NCBI GenBank assembly: GCA_015680685.1
Contig: MNCI01010115.1
Location: 419,065-483,064 of the forward strand
DNA from: Gnetum montanum
Taxonomy: Eukaryota > Streptophyta > Gnetopsida > Gnetales > Gnetaceae
Length of the DNA: 64,000 bases
Direction: 5' to 3'
The stretch's first letter is position 1; each line of letters begins with the position of its first letter. This document shows, in pieces, positions 10,089 to 20,414 of this stretch. Below the pieces are notes generated by a model. It made no database searches. It saw only the letters and a list, made by a program, of their open reading frames with translations, and was not told where the DNA came from. Both the position numbers and the translations under genes were made by a program.

Positions 10089-11872
10089 ATGTTATATGTA
10101 GGTGCATATAGTAGTATTAACTACTGAGTTTTTGTGTAAATAATTAATTTGTAAGAGATTTTTTGTTTGGATTGTAAAAATAAGACTGCAACAAAATATA
10201 ATCATAATGAAAGATAAAACAAAATAAAGAAAAAGGTAATAATAACATGGATGAAAATGGAATAAAATGAAATGGGTGAACAAGGAGGGTTTAAAAGAGG
10301 TTTCAAAGTGAATGAATGTCATTTGTGTCTTTGTTTGGAGAGCGTTGGTGTGACCAGTGTGAGCAAACTTCCATAGTGTGAGCGGCATGACCAAGTAGCG
10401 TGACCACAATAAAGAGCATGAGTAGCATGAGCGATGTCATGAGCGGCCACAACGATGAAGGGGAAAGAGAATTCAAGCCATGGAAATGGGAAGAAGAAGG
10501 CTAACTTGTCGTTCATAGAGGAGAGCGAAGGACTACTCCAACGCCTTCCTCAACCAAAGATTTCATCATGGGTGGGGACCCTACGCAGGTATGTTTTCTT
10601 TCGTTCTTGTTTTTTGATGCGATCATAGTGTGAGTACAACATGAGCCATTAGGGTCACCATTTTGCTACGATTTTGGAGTGAAAATTTTGCTGGTTTTTT
10701 GGGTTTATATCATTGATTTTCGCTGTAAATTTCGAGTGTCATGGACATTACTAGGGTTTTGGAGCTTGCCATTTTTTTGTGGTCACTATTTTGGGCAATG
10801 AAATGAGTGTGGGTAGTGTGAGTAATGGCCAAGGCATGCTCAAGCCTGAAAATTTTCTTATTTTTATATTTTTTATTCATTGAAGAGGATCAGTTAGCGT
10901 GAGCAACCCAGGGCATGCCAAGCGTGAGTGGTGAGGGCATGAGTTTGGTCCAGAGGTTGAAAGGGTGTTATTTTTTGCATTGAGTGAGGCACGAATATGT
11001 ATTACAAGTCATGCGCAGGGGTCTAAGGCGCTTTAGATAGCATGGTGGATGGTTTTACATGACATTACAGGGGACACGAGGAGTGGTAAGTTTGGTGTTG
11101 AGCTTAGGGAGATGCAGGGCACGATGTGAGCTACTATGGAGAGAAAGTGCAGGAGAATGTAGGACACCCAATGTGACCTGCAACATGAGTGTCAAGAATT
11201 TTGTGTTTGCATGCACATTAGGCTCAAGTTTTGGTGCTACAAGGCAAGTTCATTATGAGTTACTGGCAGGTGCGGGGTGTACTGTGATCGTGGGTGTCTG
11301 GGAGGTACAGGGCATGGATGCCCAGAGAAAAGAGTAATTTTTGTGCCTAGGCATCTGTGCCCCATAGAAGATTGATTTTTTCTTGGGTGTGAGAACCCCA
11401 TATAAAAATGATTTTTTCCTGGGCATGAGCACCCCATAGAAAACTGTAATTTTTTGGTGCTGAAGCTACTTCCCAGCATTAACTACTTCTGCAGTGTGAG
11501 TTCTCTCGCAGCGTGCACTACTTCCAGCAGGAGCTATAGGGGAGGTTGAATGGTTATTCAAGATGGCATGAGTTATGAAATGCTCATTACCTACACGGTG
11601 TTATGTTTCTTGGAACAAATGATTTAAATGCTTTTCCTTCGAGTGTTGATTTCATGTTGCTTATAACGAACTAATGTCTAATGGAACTCAATGTTCCCCA
11701 GCGAGTGTCAAATACACCAAATGAACATTAATGTCGTTGTCTCATGGGGTAGTCTTGTGTGTTGGGTATTATTTACTTGTTGGGTTTAAATATTTTCATT
11801 ATTTTATTTTATTTTTAATTTATATGTTTTATATATTTTAATTTACTTACCTAAGGTTCAGACTCTATGCAG
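10089..11872. other. E1 spacer upstream of the antisense gene, rich in LTR-like words
   Basis: From about 10340 to 11540 the plus strand is dense in GTGAGC, GCATGAGC, AGCGTGACC and GGCATGA words. These are the same words that make up the tandem units in the E1 LTRs (3989-4930, 21360-22270). A candidate first exon of the antisense gene ends at 10588 (CTACGCAG, then GTATGT), with an acceptor at 11871-11872 (CTATGCAG). If correct, most of this spacer is the first intron. No other coding is seen. Confidence 0.5.
11285..11462 (+). repeat. ~36-bp minisatellite in E1 antisense-gene spacer
   Basis: Three to four units of about 36-38 bp, each with GGCAT(G/C)...CCCCATA..AAA.TGATTTTTT. A related ~36-bp array occurs at the equivalent place in E3 (57555-57780), upstream of its antisense gene. 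The apparent ORFs across both arrays come from the repeat periodicity. Confidence 0.6.
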
Positions 11873-12322
11873 GGGACTCAAGCCTTTTCTCCTTGTGGTT
11901 GAACTTGTCGGTGTGCTATCTTGGTTCGAACCATTGGAACTGAACACGCCTCAGTATGACATGCGGATCGGGCCTCATGTAATATAGTTTCATCCAAATG
12001 TTTGTGCATTTTCATCATCTATTTTGCAGAATTTCAATGTTGTCATATGGTCTCACTTGAGTGAATGATTGGCTCGTCATATTGTTGAGACCATGTTGCC
12101 TGGTTCAACAAGAGACATGCTAGCCTTTGTTGTTGACATAGAAGATGGATCATATATAGTCGAGGGAGGTTTTCCCGAAGGTCCTAGATCTACATGTCCT
12201 TTGATGCGTGTGTGGGGATTGCCGTCTTGCAACCACTACAACAATAGTAGCACACTTTTTCTAGCCTACCGTGTGCATACACTATTCCAAAATCTGCCTA
12301 GAATGGTGTACAGAGTGGATAG

Positions 12323-12404
12323 GTATGCTCTTTTATACTTTTCTTACCTTTGGTCCCTATAACGTTATATCATTTTTTATGTATGAATACCTTTTCTTTC
12401 ATAG
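12323..12404 (+). other. Candidate 82-bp intron in E1 antisense gene
   Basis: Donor AG/GTATGC and acceptor TTTCATAG/GCC with a T-rich tail. The equivalent junction in E4 is a 92-bp intron (60827-60918) with a canonical GTGAGT donor and TTACAAG acceptor. Flanking exons match at the protein level on both sides (MVYRVDR / GTVYFAG before; GLHEDDDGLAL / GLHGDTDTLAL after), so the intron position is conserved. Confidence 0.7.
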
Positions 12405-15400
12405 GCCCTGTTTTGATGAGCATGGATTGCATGAGGATGATGATGGGCTTGCCTTAGTATGCACAGCCTTGGAGGCATTCATAATGGACCCCACTCTTCA
12501 TGCTGCGATGCTAGATCAGACCAAGGGTGCTATTTTCAATTATCCTAGGCAATTTTCTAGGGCCTTTGAACGTTGTCAAGTTTGTCGATGTCTGCATGAG
12601 GATTGGTCTCCTGATGGGCCCATTTTTTCTCAAACAGGTGATCCTACACCAAACATGCCTACTCCATTTGCTAATCGTAAATGATTGTGTTCCAGGCTTC
12701 ATATTCATTACATCATTTCTTATTATACTCTTAATTTTTTTCTCAATGTCTCTCTTTTTTTTTTCTACAACGGCTGTTTCCCCTGATGGGGTTACCATCA
12801 TATCCGAGCACACTAAGGCCACTCTCTTTATGAAGTTTGGAGAGACAGAGGAGTCACAACGGTGGCTGCATAAGAGGCACCTGCACAAATCATTAGCCGT
12901 CTTACCAATGTAGGCTTGATGGACCTATTTAGTACCTTGACTCATAACTTTCCCATGACTAAAATGGTTTCCATCATTGACTCTTTTAATGATGATGTGT
13001 TCTATTTTACTACACGAGTTCAGGGAGTTAAGGTGTCATTCCACCTAACTACCAAATTCTTTTTTGATCTCTTTGGCATACCAATGGATGGTGCTAAGGT
13101 GGCGGTAGATAGAGAAACTAAAGAAGGTCATGTGATCAAGGAACTTGAAGACTAGCTAGGTGTATGATGGGGTCCTAAGGGTTTTTCCATGCAAGTTGAT
13201 ACTTACTCGATAGAGGTAAATTTTCTATACCCACTCCTTAGAGCACAAGCGTTCCCTAAGTCTCTTTCTCAAGTAAGAAGTCTTAGGGTTAAGTCTACAC
13301 GTGTTATGCGCTTAGTCTTAGAGACTGGTATGCGCTACAATTGGGCATAGTTCCTTGGATTAGGTCTCCGTGGAGAGATCATTAGGCTATGTTCCAATGT
13401 TGATGCTAAATCCCACTTTACCTTTGCCTTTTTCACGAGCTTTCTCTGTAGGTTTGCTAAGTTCTTAGTGGTCTATGGAGATAACCATTATGTGTTAAGG
13501 GATCATTCATAGTTACCTCACCCCTGGATTCATCATCTATTTAGCACCACTAGATCCCAAGATCCACCCGAAGGCATCAAAGAGTCAATCTCCATCACAA
13601 TAGGGGTTGCAGCCAATCGTTCTCATCATTTGCATGATAGCTTGGGGTTGCAACCACCTAAAATGCATATAATTATTAGGAGAGCTCAGCTCTTGATTCA
13701 GGAGATCATTGGGAAGGCCAAGTCTAAGGTGAGAAGAGCTGAGCATTCAAGGGAACCTGCTATAGATGTGAGCCCATCGAGAGCAAAGAAGATCCAATTC
13801 ATTTTTCCAGGAGCGGGTAAGTATTTTTGCTTTAAGTTTTTTTATCACCTTTTGAATTTATTTACTTACTGAAATATTCATACCTATTATGTCATGATAA
13901 CCTTAGATTTATTAGTGCTAACAGAGGGTACCCCTGAGAGGGAAAGGGAAGAATTAGCTCCAATGGGTGAGTGTGAAATGGTTATCACTAGGCTAGATGA
14001 AGAGGAGGAAACGAGAGAAGAAGAAACTGAGGATATTCCCATCTTATTGGAAGAAGATGAAACAGATGCCATGGAAGTGACACTTGTTGAGGCTTTAGAT
14101 GCCCTTAAGCATTCAAGCAAGGAGAGAGGTGTTTTTGAAAATTTCTTTGATGGGTCTTTGCACCTTGGTGATCTGCTTGAGCTAACCAGCAAAGGGCTTC
14201 ATAGTATGTTTTGTTAGTGTGATCCACATTTTGTACTTCTTAGCTTTATACATTGTTTTTTTTTCATGTATCTTCCTAACAATAGACATGGATGCTGAAT
14301 TGCCTGAAGCACATGCATCTCAAGAAAATGTGTCAGAGTTACGGGCCCCAGTTGAGGTGTCTTCCCATGTTGATCCAACATCCGCTAATCAATTGAGGTC
14401 GTGGCCTGAGATGTCCAATAAATTAGACTTTGTTACAGCCATCGTCAATGATTTTGTTGCTCGTATACAATAGGCTCATCCTAAATTACGTATCTACATT
14501 ATACTAAATGCCTGAGTTCATTGTGCTTTTGCATCCATTGGTGATCTCTTATTAGCTCATATATGTGGTTTTTGTACTTGTAGGTGCAAAGCTCCAATGG
14601 AGTCCTTCCGAGGACACCCATACTGATTCCCTCCCTGAACTACCTAAAGATATTGAGTAGATCTCAAGAAGGATTTATGATGCAGTTTCGAGTTGTGTTG
14701 TTTAGAATGCTAAGTCTCTCTGGACCTACAGGTGCTTAATTGAACACTTATGGCATGAAGTTCAATCATTGAAGGAAAATTTGACAATGGTAACAGAGGA
14801 GAGGAATGACTTACAAGCCTTTTATGATTTCTCCTCTATTAGATTAGCTGGTGATAGTACCTGGCACACATCATAGATCACCTATGCACGTTATTGGACA
14901 ATCTTGAATAGCAAGGTGTAAGAGACTTCAGATCTGGCCAAACAGGGGGCCCAGATGGATTTATTGAATAGGAAGTGCCATGACTGGATGTCCTTTGCAT
15001 CCAGAGTACATAAATGGGTCCAGGATCTAAGAGATCATAAGAACCAATAAAAAAAATGGTTGGAGGAATCAATTGAACATCGTTGATTGGAGATGTTCAT
15101 CAAGGGGTTAGGCTTGTGCTCTTCTTATGAAAAGTTTGTTGAGTGTATGAAAGTGGAGGGGTCTCCTGAGAGATCCATTACCACTGCCTCTGGGGAAGCT
15201 TCAACGATTATGTTTTCTCTTGAGTTCCCTTCATGGACTTCAGTGGAAAAGGGTAAAACCTTAGCTAATAGTGACCTCGGCCTCGAGGAATATTGGGCAT
15301 GTGTGCCTGAAGAAGAGATTCTACAGAGTCTCCTCACCTATGAGTGCTTTAGTCCTATATTTTTTTATTTCCTTTAATCATCTTTTTTTTAGTATTTTTC

Positions 15401-15555
15401 TCTTTTAATCTGTTTGTTTGTGTTTACTTGTTTTGTTTTTGTTTTTGTTTTTTTTGTTATAGGGACATGGTGGTGGTGAGGTTGGCCCCAATGGGACGGG
15501 AGCTAATGACGTAGAGGATTTTGGGGACCAACCCCCTAATAATATTAATGCATAA

Positions 15556-15859
15556 TTTGGCTTTATATTCTTTTCAATCTTTTCATTTTGTTTTTTGGTT
15601 TTCTTTTTAGCTGGTTTCATTGTTTTTGGAATGTGTGAGAACATATGTAAGATGATCATGGTGTAATATGTCATCATCCTATTTCCATATTAACACTATG
15701 TATTATATATATATTTATATATTTTGTTTTTTTTTTGAAGTCTATTTGTGAACGTAAATGTAAACTGGAATCGTGACTGGTAAACATAAGGTAAATGGAA
15801 ATTGTAATTTGCAAAATGTAAATGATAATGATGTAGCAAGGTTTTGGTACACAGGTAAT
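15556..15859. other. E1 region between antisense-gene stop and junction repeat
   Basis: T-rich on the plus strand, with a TA run at 15700-15720. It would be the 3' UTR of the antisense gene. Nothing else is recognisable; minus-strand frames here (15405-15677, 15696-15884) are low-complexity shadows. Confidence 0.45.
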
Positions 15860-16075
15860 GTACTGTGCTATAGTTTAAGGCCATTTTGGGCCACGCGTAT
15901 TAGTTTAAATTCATGATGCACTTTTGCGTCTTTATCAAAGAAAGGGAGGAGACTGTAGTTGTTTTGGTAAATTGAAAAGAACCAGCCATTTCTGACCGTG
16001 GCTAGTTTAACGTCGTTGTAGACATTTGGTAGTTTAACATCATTTTAGACGTGTGATGGTTTGTCTTAGTTTTTG
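15860..16075. repeat. Junction repeat between E1 antisense gene and protease
   Basis: Imperfect copies of TAGTTTAA...GGCC / TGGTAGTTTAACATCATTTTAGACGTG words. The equivalent position in E3 (55280-55490) and E2 (31780-31875) carries the same kind of repeat just downstream of protease. Confidence 0.55.
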
Positions 16076-16092
16076 ATCTATTTCTTTAATTT

Positions 16093-17005
16093 TCATAATT
16101 TTTTGTGAAGGGTGGGATGTGTAGGCATGATCTTGTACTCATCATCCCCCTCGCTGGATACATCAAAGGGTAGTTCTAACCAAGAGACATCTGTAGGAAT
16201 CACTCCTATGTCTATATCTTTATATGCTTCTTCTATTTTAGGAAGGTCGTAGGTTGGAGATTGAACAATGTTTAGGCTTTCATTAGTGGTGTCTTGCTTA
16301 GGTTCAAATAGTTCAACCTCTAACCCTTGGTTCGTTCCTACATGTGTGGAAGTAAGTGATGTTGCCGCATCCCTCTGTATGATCATTTCACCACCCACAT
16401 AAGGTAGGTGAATTTCTTGATGGATCGGTGAGGATACAGCTTTNGTGTATGATCATTTCACCACCCTCATAAGGTAGGTGAATTTCTTGATGGATCGGTG
16501 AGGATACAGCTTTTAGTTGAGCTAATCAAGGCCGTTCCAAAATTAGATTAAACCTCGTCATCTCATCAACAACTATGAATTTGGCCAATGTGGGGAACTA
16601 TTCCCCTACTATGAAATCCAAGGTAACCATGCCTTTTACCATGACATGGGAACCACTGAAATATTTTAGGAATGATGTTAGTGTTGGCGGTATTTGTTTT
16701 GCAAGGCCCAGTTGTTCAATGATAGGAAAAGGTATTACATTTTTTGCCGCTCTATCATCAACATGCATCCTATGTATCTTAAATTGGTTAATTTGTATCA
16801 TTATAAACATAGGGGCGGTAGTGACCTCTCCAGTTTTTTCATTTCGTTTAATGTCATTGGCATAAAATCCTAGAGATGTGGATCTCGATTCTTGATGTGG
16901 ACACAATACAGCGTAAAAAGATGGTTCATTTGTAGGATGGTCTTCACTAACAGGGATTGAACTCAACATACACACTAGAGCTTCCCGATGTACCAGGGAG
17001 GTCAT
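16093..17005 (-). pseudogene. E1 aspartic protease region, broken
   Basis: Frame 16598-17005 contains GEVTTAPMFIMIQINQFKIH followed by HVDDRAAKNVIPFPIIEQLGL, the protease active-site block. The usual D-[ST]-G is D-D-R here (about 16724-16763). The flap-side segment VMVKGMVTLDFIVGE follows, and after a stop the strand continues with TRFNLILERP and LPYEGGEMI (16093-16398 region). In E2 the block also reads VDDR and in E3 a degenerate NNG, so the family probably had D-D-G or a similar variant. The region ends next to the junction repeat, with no fusion to RT: RT lies 6 kb away beyond the antisense gene. Confidence 0.8.
16381..16512. repeat. Near-exact tandem copy flanking an N (likely assembly artefact)
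   Basis: A stretch of about 65 bp starting TATGATCATTTCACCACCC and ending GGATACAGCTTT is repeated on both sides of the N at 16444 with a single visible difference. The duplication breaks the protease-end frame. A contig join with overlap is more likely than a biological duplication. Confidence 0.7.
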
Positions 17006-19819
17006 TACTAGGTCATATAGGCTTAGAGAGATGTTCTTTTGTTTTAAGGTCTATGTAAATTGGGTCAGGGCATTAGCCAAGTATTTGTTATTTGGAATGT
17101 TTTTATCTATTGAGACTTGATCCATTTGACCCAACGTTTGTATCTCTCGTGCAAGATTTTTTGTGTTATTAACTATAGCTATTAGGTTTGGGACACTGGA
17201 GACTCCTGAGTTCTTGTCTTGATGACTCATGCTAGGCTGATTAATAACTAGAACCATAGGGACAACATTCAGCAATGTGGGTCGTGGTGATCCTAACTCA
17301 TGACCATGACGTTCTTTTGCTAGAAGTTCCTTGGTTAGTCTATCGACGACGCATTCTCATGAGGGTCATGGGGGAACTGTTGGGGGTTGCACATCAGGGT
17401 GTTTCAACATCCGAATTACAAATGGAATGGGTTGAGTTTGCGATGGCCCTTTTATTGTTGCAACTGCAGGTTGCACTTGGATGATGAATGGTTTTCATGG
17501 TGTAGGAGATGTATATGTGGCAAAAGGAGCTTATGGAGGTGTTAGCATAGACGCGATTTCAGCAAGCACATGAATCACAAAAGGCTTTCGTGGGATGTCT
17601 TGTTCATTGCCGACATGGATGGTGTTAATCACATAAGGTGACTCTTCAGTGTTAAGAGGATCTTTGTAGATCCCCATAGAATGATTTTGAGGTCTTACTG
17701 GGTTGGCTTCATCAAAGGCTATCTCACCTTTGTCAATCATACGTTGTATATCTTGTTTTAGGGTGAATCAATAGTTGGTTCCATGCCCACATTGTTGGTG
17801 ATACTCACAAAATCCATTTGACCTAAAACCTCTTGGAAGAGGGAGTTCATTAGTTGTTGCCAATGTTGGGTTTTTAACCAACTCATAGTATCGGTCGTGT
17901 TTTTGAGATGTTGCAAGAGACATTAGCTTATGTTGAATCAAACTAGCCTTTAAAAGTTGGTCCAGTAGTTATGAAGGCTTCATGGGTAAGGGTGTGTACT
18001 AAGAAGGGTCTTTTCATTCGAAGGTACGAGTATGAATTTTGTTAGCAGTTTGGGCAGAGGAGGGTTCAAGTGTAGGTGCAGGAGTGGTTCTTTCATGACT
18101 AGTGGGGGCAGCAGGTTGTTTTCCTTTTTGCCCTGTATTTTTGGGTCGAACTGTCTCTACCACTGCTATGACTGTCCTTTTAGACTTGTCCTTATCTTTC
18201 CTCATATGTTGGCTTTTAATAGTTAGGTAAGCTAGATCATGACTTGTCTGTGCTGCCTCTTCTATGTTTTTGATTTCGACAAATGCCTAACTCAAAGTAC
18301 AAGTATTCAGATAATAGAGTTTTGACTTAACAAAATCATTCACAGCACTCTTGAGGATTGTAAGTAAGTACGTTTCCGGGATAGGCTCGTGAAGTTTGTT
18401 AAGGGTAGTGCTCCATATTTGGATGAACTTTTGTACAGGCTCTAATGGTTCTTGTTTTATTTGGATTAGACTATCTAATGTGGCTTCAGGCTTCAGGTTA
18501 TACTTAAAATGGGTAACAAATTGATGTAACAAATTCTCTAAAGAGGATATGGAGTTATGCAGTAGAGCTTGGTACCAGTCTAAAGGCTTTCCAGTTAAGG
18601 ACATAGCGAACACACGCAGGATTGCCTGAGGCCATGATTGAAGTAATAGAAACTCTTATCGAAATGTCACTAGGTGAGCATTTAGATCTTCCTCTTCCTT
18701 ATACTTGGTCAATTGTGGTAGTGAAATTCCTTTTGGTAAAGTTAATGGTGGCACTGAAGAGCTAATTGGATCATCTTGATAGAAGTCCAACACCTTGACT
18801 TCTTCAGTGTTTGCAATTTTAAGGCTCTTTACTTCATCAGTCAATGCTTGCATCATTTTTCTAGAATCTATCCATTCTTGAGCACTAGGTGGATCGACTA
18901 GTTGGTTAAATTGCACATGGTGATAATTAGATTGTTGTGTGATTTTTGGGAAATATGATTGCAGGGTTGTTGATGGTTGTATTTGAGGGACATTCATAAA
19001 TGGGATTGCAACGGGTGGTATGTTGTAGTGACCAGGTTGATGTTGTTGAATGACAGGTGCAGGCCACTTCCCAGTTAAAAGTTGTGAGGAAACAACCTAA
19101 ACTTGTTGAGTTGAAGTAATGAAGGGTGTTCCTTGGATTTGCACTTGTGGTATGTAATGGGTGGATGTAGAAGCTGGTATCACGGATGGCATCCCAATTA
19201 TTTGGGGTTAGAAGGTTGCTCCTATATTAGCTTGAGAGGAGAGTTGTTGGGGTTGTACTTGTATGAGAGAGGGTAATGTGGTGACCAGAGGAATAACAAG
19301 AATGGACACATTGAATTGGGTCTTGGTCATAGGGTAAGCATGAGTGGGGGTGGGTGCTTCCTATTGAGAAACAGGTGCTTGAGTGCTCGTAAACACATGA
19401 AGAGGCATGGTCTCTCCCATGAAAGGGTGGAATAATGGGTTTGTGTAAGTATGAGGACTGAGAGTGTGGTACGAATCCCCATGTTCAGATTGAGTCACGA
19501 AATCATCTTCCTCGTCTCCATTTTGAGGCTCTATGGTGGATTGCTGCAAGGTTTGATTCCTTGCCATGAGGAGTTGGGATATGAGTTCATGATGGGATTT
19601 AGAGAGGGGAATCATGTCATATGCTAAAGGAGTAAAGTTATGACCTCCCTTATAGATGAGTTCATAATGTCATTTTGCTTCCATTTCCATGCAATCAATG
19701 GGTAGGTTAGCTTGGATCTTTACGCAGATGAAGTTGTGTTGTTCTGGGGTGAGAATTGTATATGTAGGGTCCTTGCCTTATAACCTAAGTGATCGATGAG
19801 TTGTCCCTTGAGAGTTCAT
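17006..19819 (-). pseudogene. E1 gag polyprotein, broken
   Basis: Structural protein of the virus-like particle. The probable start is ATG at 19819 (MNSQGTTHRS). The first part, PEQHNFICVKIQANLP, aligns with E2 and E3. A Pro/Gln/Thr-rich linker follows (19600-19000), then the region LTDEVKSLKIANTEEVKVLDF...LTLPKGISLPQLTKYKEEED (18656-18997) and the gag core MFAMSLTGKPLDWYQALL...SLENLLHQFVTHFKYN...KSAVNDFVKSKLYYL (18287-18613). A basic segment (18014-18205) and a zinc-knuckle-like FCEYHQQCGHGTNY (about 17770-17812) come next, then the protease linker. Frameshifts and stops interrupt it throughout. Confidence 0.85.
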
Positions 19820-20392
19820 CTCTCCAATGATGACTATGGGTTCAGTTGTGGTCACAGAATGCGAGATTTCAGCATTAAGGTCAGAAATAGGCAATGCTGC
19901 TTTGATCTAAGAAGATTCCATGTATGTAACTGGCTTGACTAGCTGACTGTGTGTAAGTAGTGTATGCAAGCTGAGCTTGAGCAAGCCGCGTGTGCATATG
20001 CTAGCTTGTGTGCAACATGTGCAAGCGTAGTGTACATGTAGTGTAAGAATAATGTAGCATAGTGTGTGTGAGTGGTGTGTGGGCATAGCGTGTGTATGCC
20101 CTGCATTGTTTTTTGTAGCATATGACATTTTGGATTTTCGTAGTGTTGAGCTTTGTAGTGTGTGTATGCTGTGTTGGGTTTTCATAGTGTGTGCAAGCTA
20201 TACTTAATATTTTCAGCAGTAGTTGTAGAATTTACTACATTGGCAACAACGTAAGAGTTTTGCAAGGATTTAATTCAATCATGAATAGATTGGTATGGTT
20301 TAAGCAAGCTAAGCTTGCATTCTACACTTGACCTGCACCGCGCATGAAAGGTAATGAAATCAATGTTTTATCGAGATGGAAAACAAGGTCGG
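19820..20392 (-). other. E1 leader between PBS and gag
   Basis: Contains many GTGTGCAAGC, TAGTGTGTG and AGCTTGC words between 19930 and 20210. These produce overlapping His/Thr-rich frames (19907-20185, 19939-20121) that I regard as repeat artefacts. E2 (35431-36178) and E3 (51250-51360) have their own short-word repeats at this position. Confidence 0.5.
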
Positions 20393-20409
20393 CCCTCCTT
20401 CTAGCGCCA
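20393..20409 (-). promoter_or_regulatory. Primer binding site of E1
   Basis: Minus strand TGGCGCTAGAAGGAGGG starts five bases inside the 5' LTR end. E3 has TGGCACTAGGAGGGCC (51033) and E2 has TCGCACTAGAAGGAGG (36179-36194) at the equivalent place. I could not decide the primer tRNA by eye. Confidence 0.75.
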
Positions 20410-20414
20410 ATTTC

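Larger units (their letters stand above)
10440..15555 (+). pseudogene. E1 antisense gene: spliced ORF between protease and RT, unknown function
   Basis: Lies opposite to gag-pol. Coding evidence is strong from 12030 to 15555. Candidate exons: about 10440-10588, 11873-11978, 12030-12322, 12405-12637, about 12774-13816, 13908-14198, 14287 onward, and a last exon 15463-15555 ending NNINA-stop. Several borders show GT...AG (12323-12404, 82 bp, is best; 11979-12029 is only 51 bp and doubtful). Features: an N-terminal part (MLPGSTRDMLAF), GLHEDDDGLAL, GLMDLF, a block VQGVKVSF...FFDLFGIPMDG, a MRYNWA...FAKFLVVYGD block, a Glu-rich linker near 14000-14080, and a C-terminal helical part with MDLLNRKCHDW (about 14950) and SPERSITTASGE. 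E4 aligns over most of this; E3 aligns in the C-terminal part. The FFDLFGIP block loosely recalls the plant 'putative transposon protein' domain, tentatively. Several stops and a lost acceptor near 12773 make it a pseudogene. Confidence 0.75.

Noticed and set aside
13887-14192. Ser-rich minus-strand ORF
   Set aside because: It is the complement of the acidic linker of the E1 antisense gene; Glu codons read backwards give Ser/Leu/Phe.
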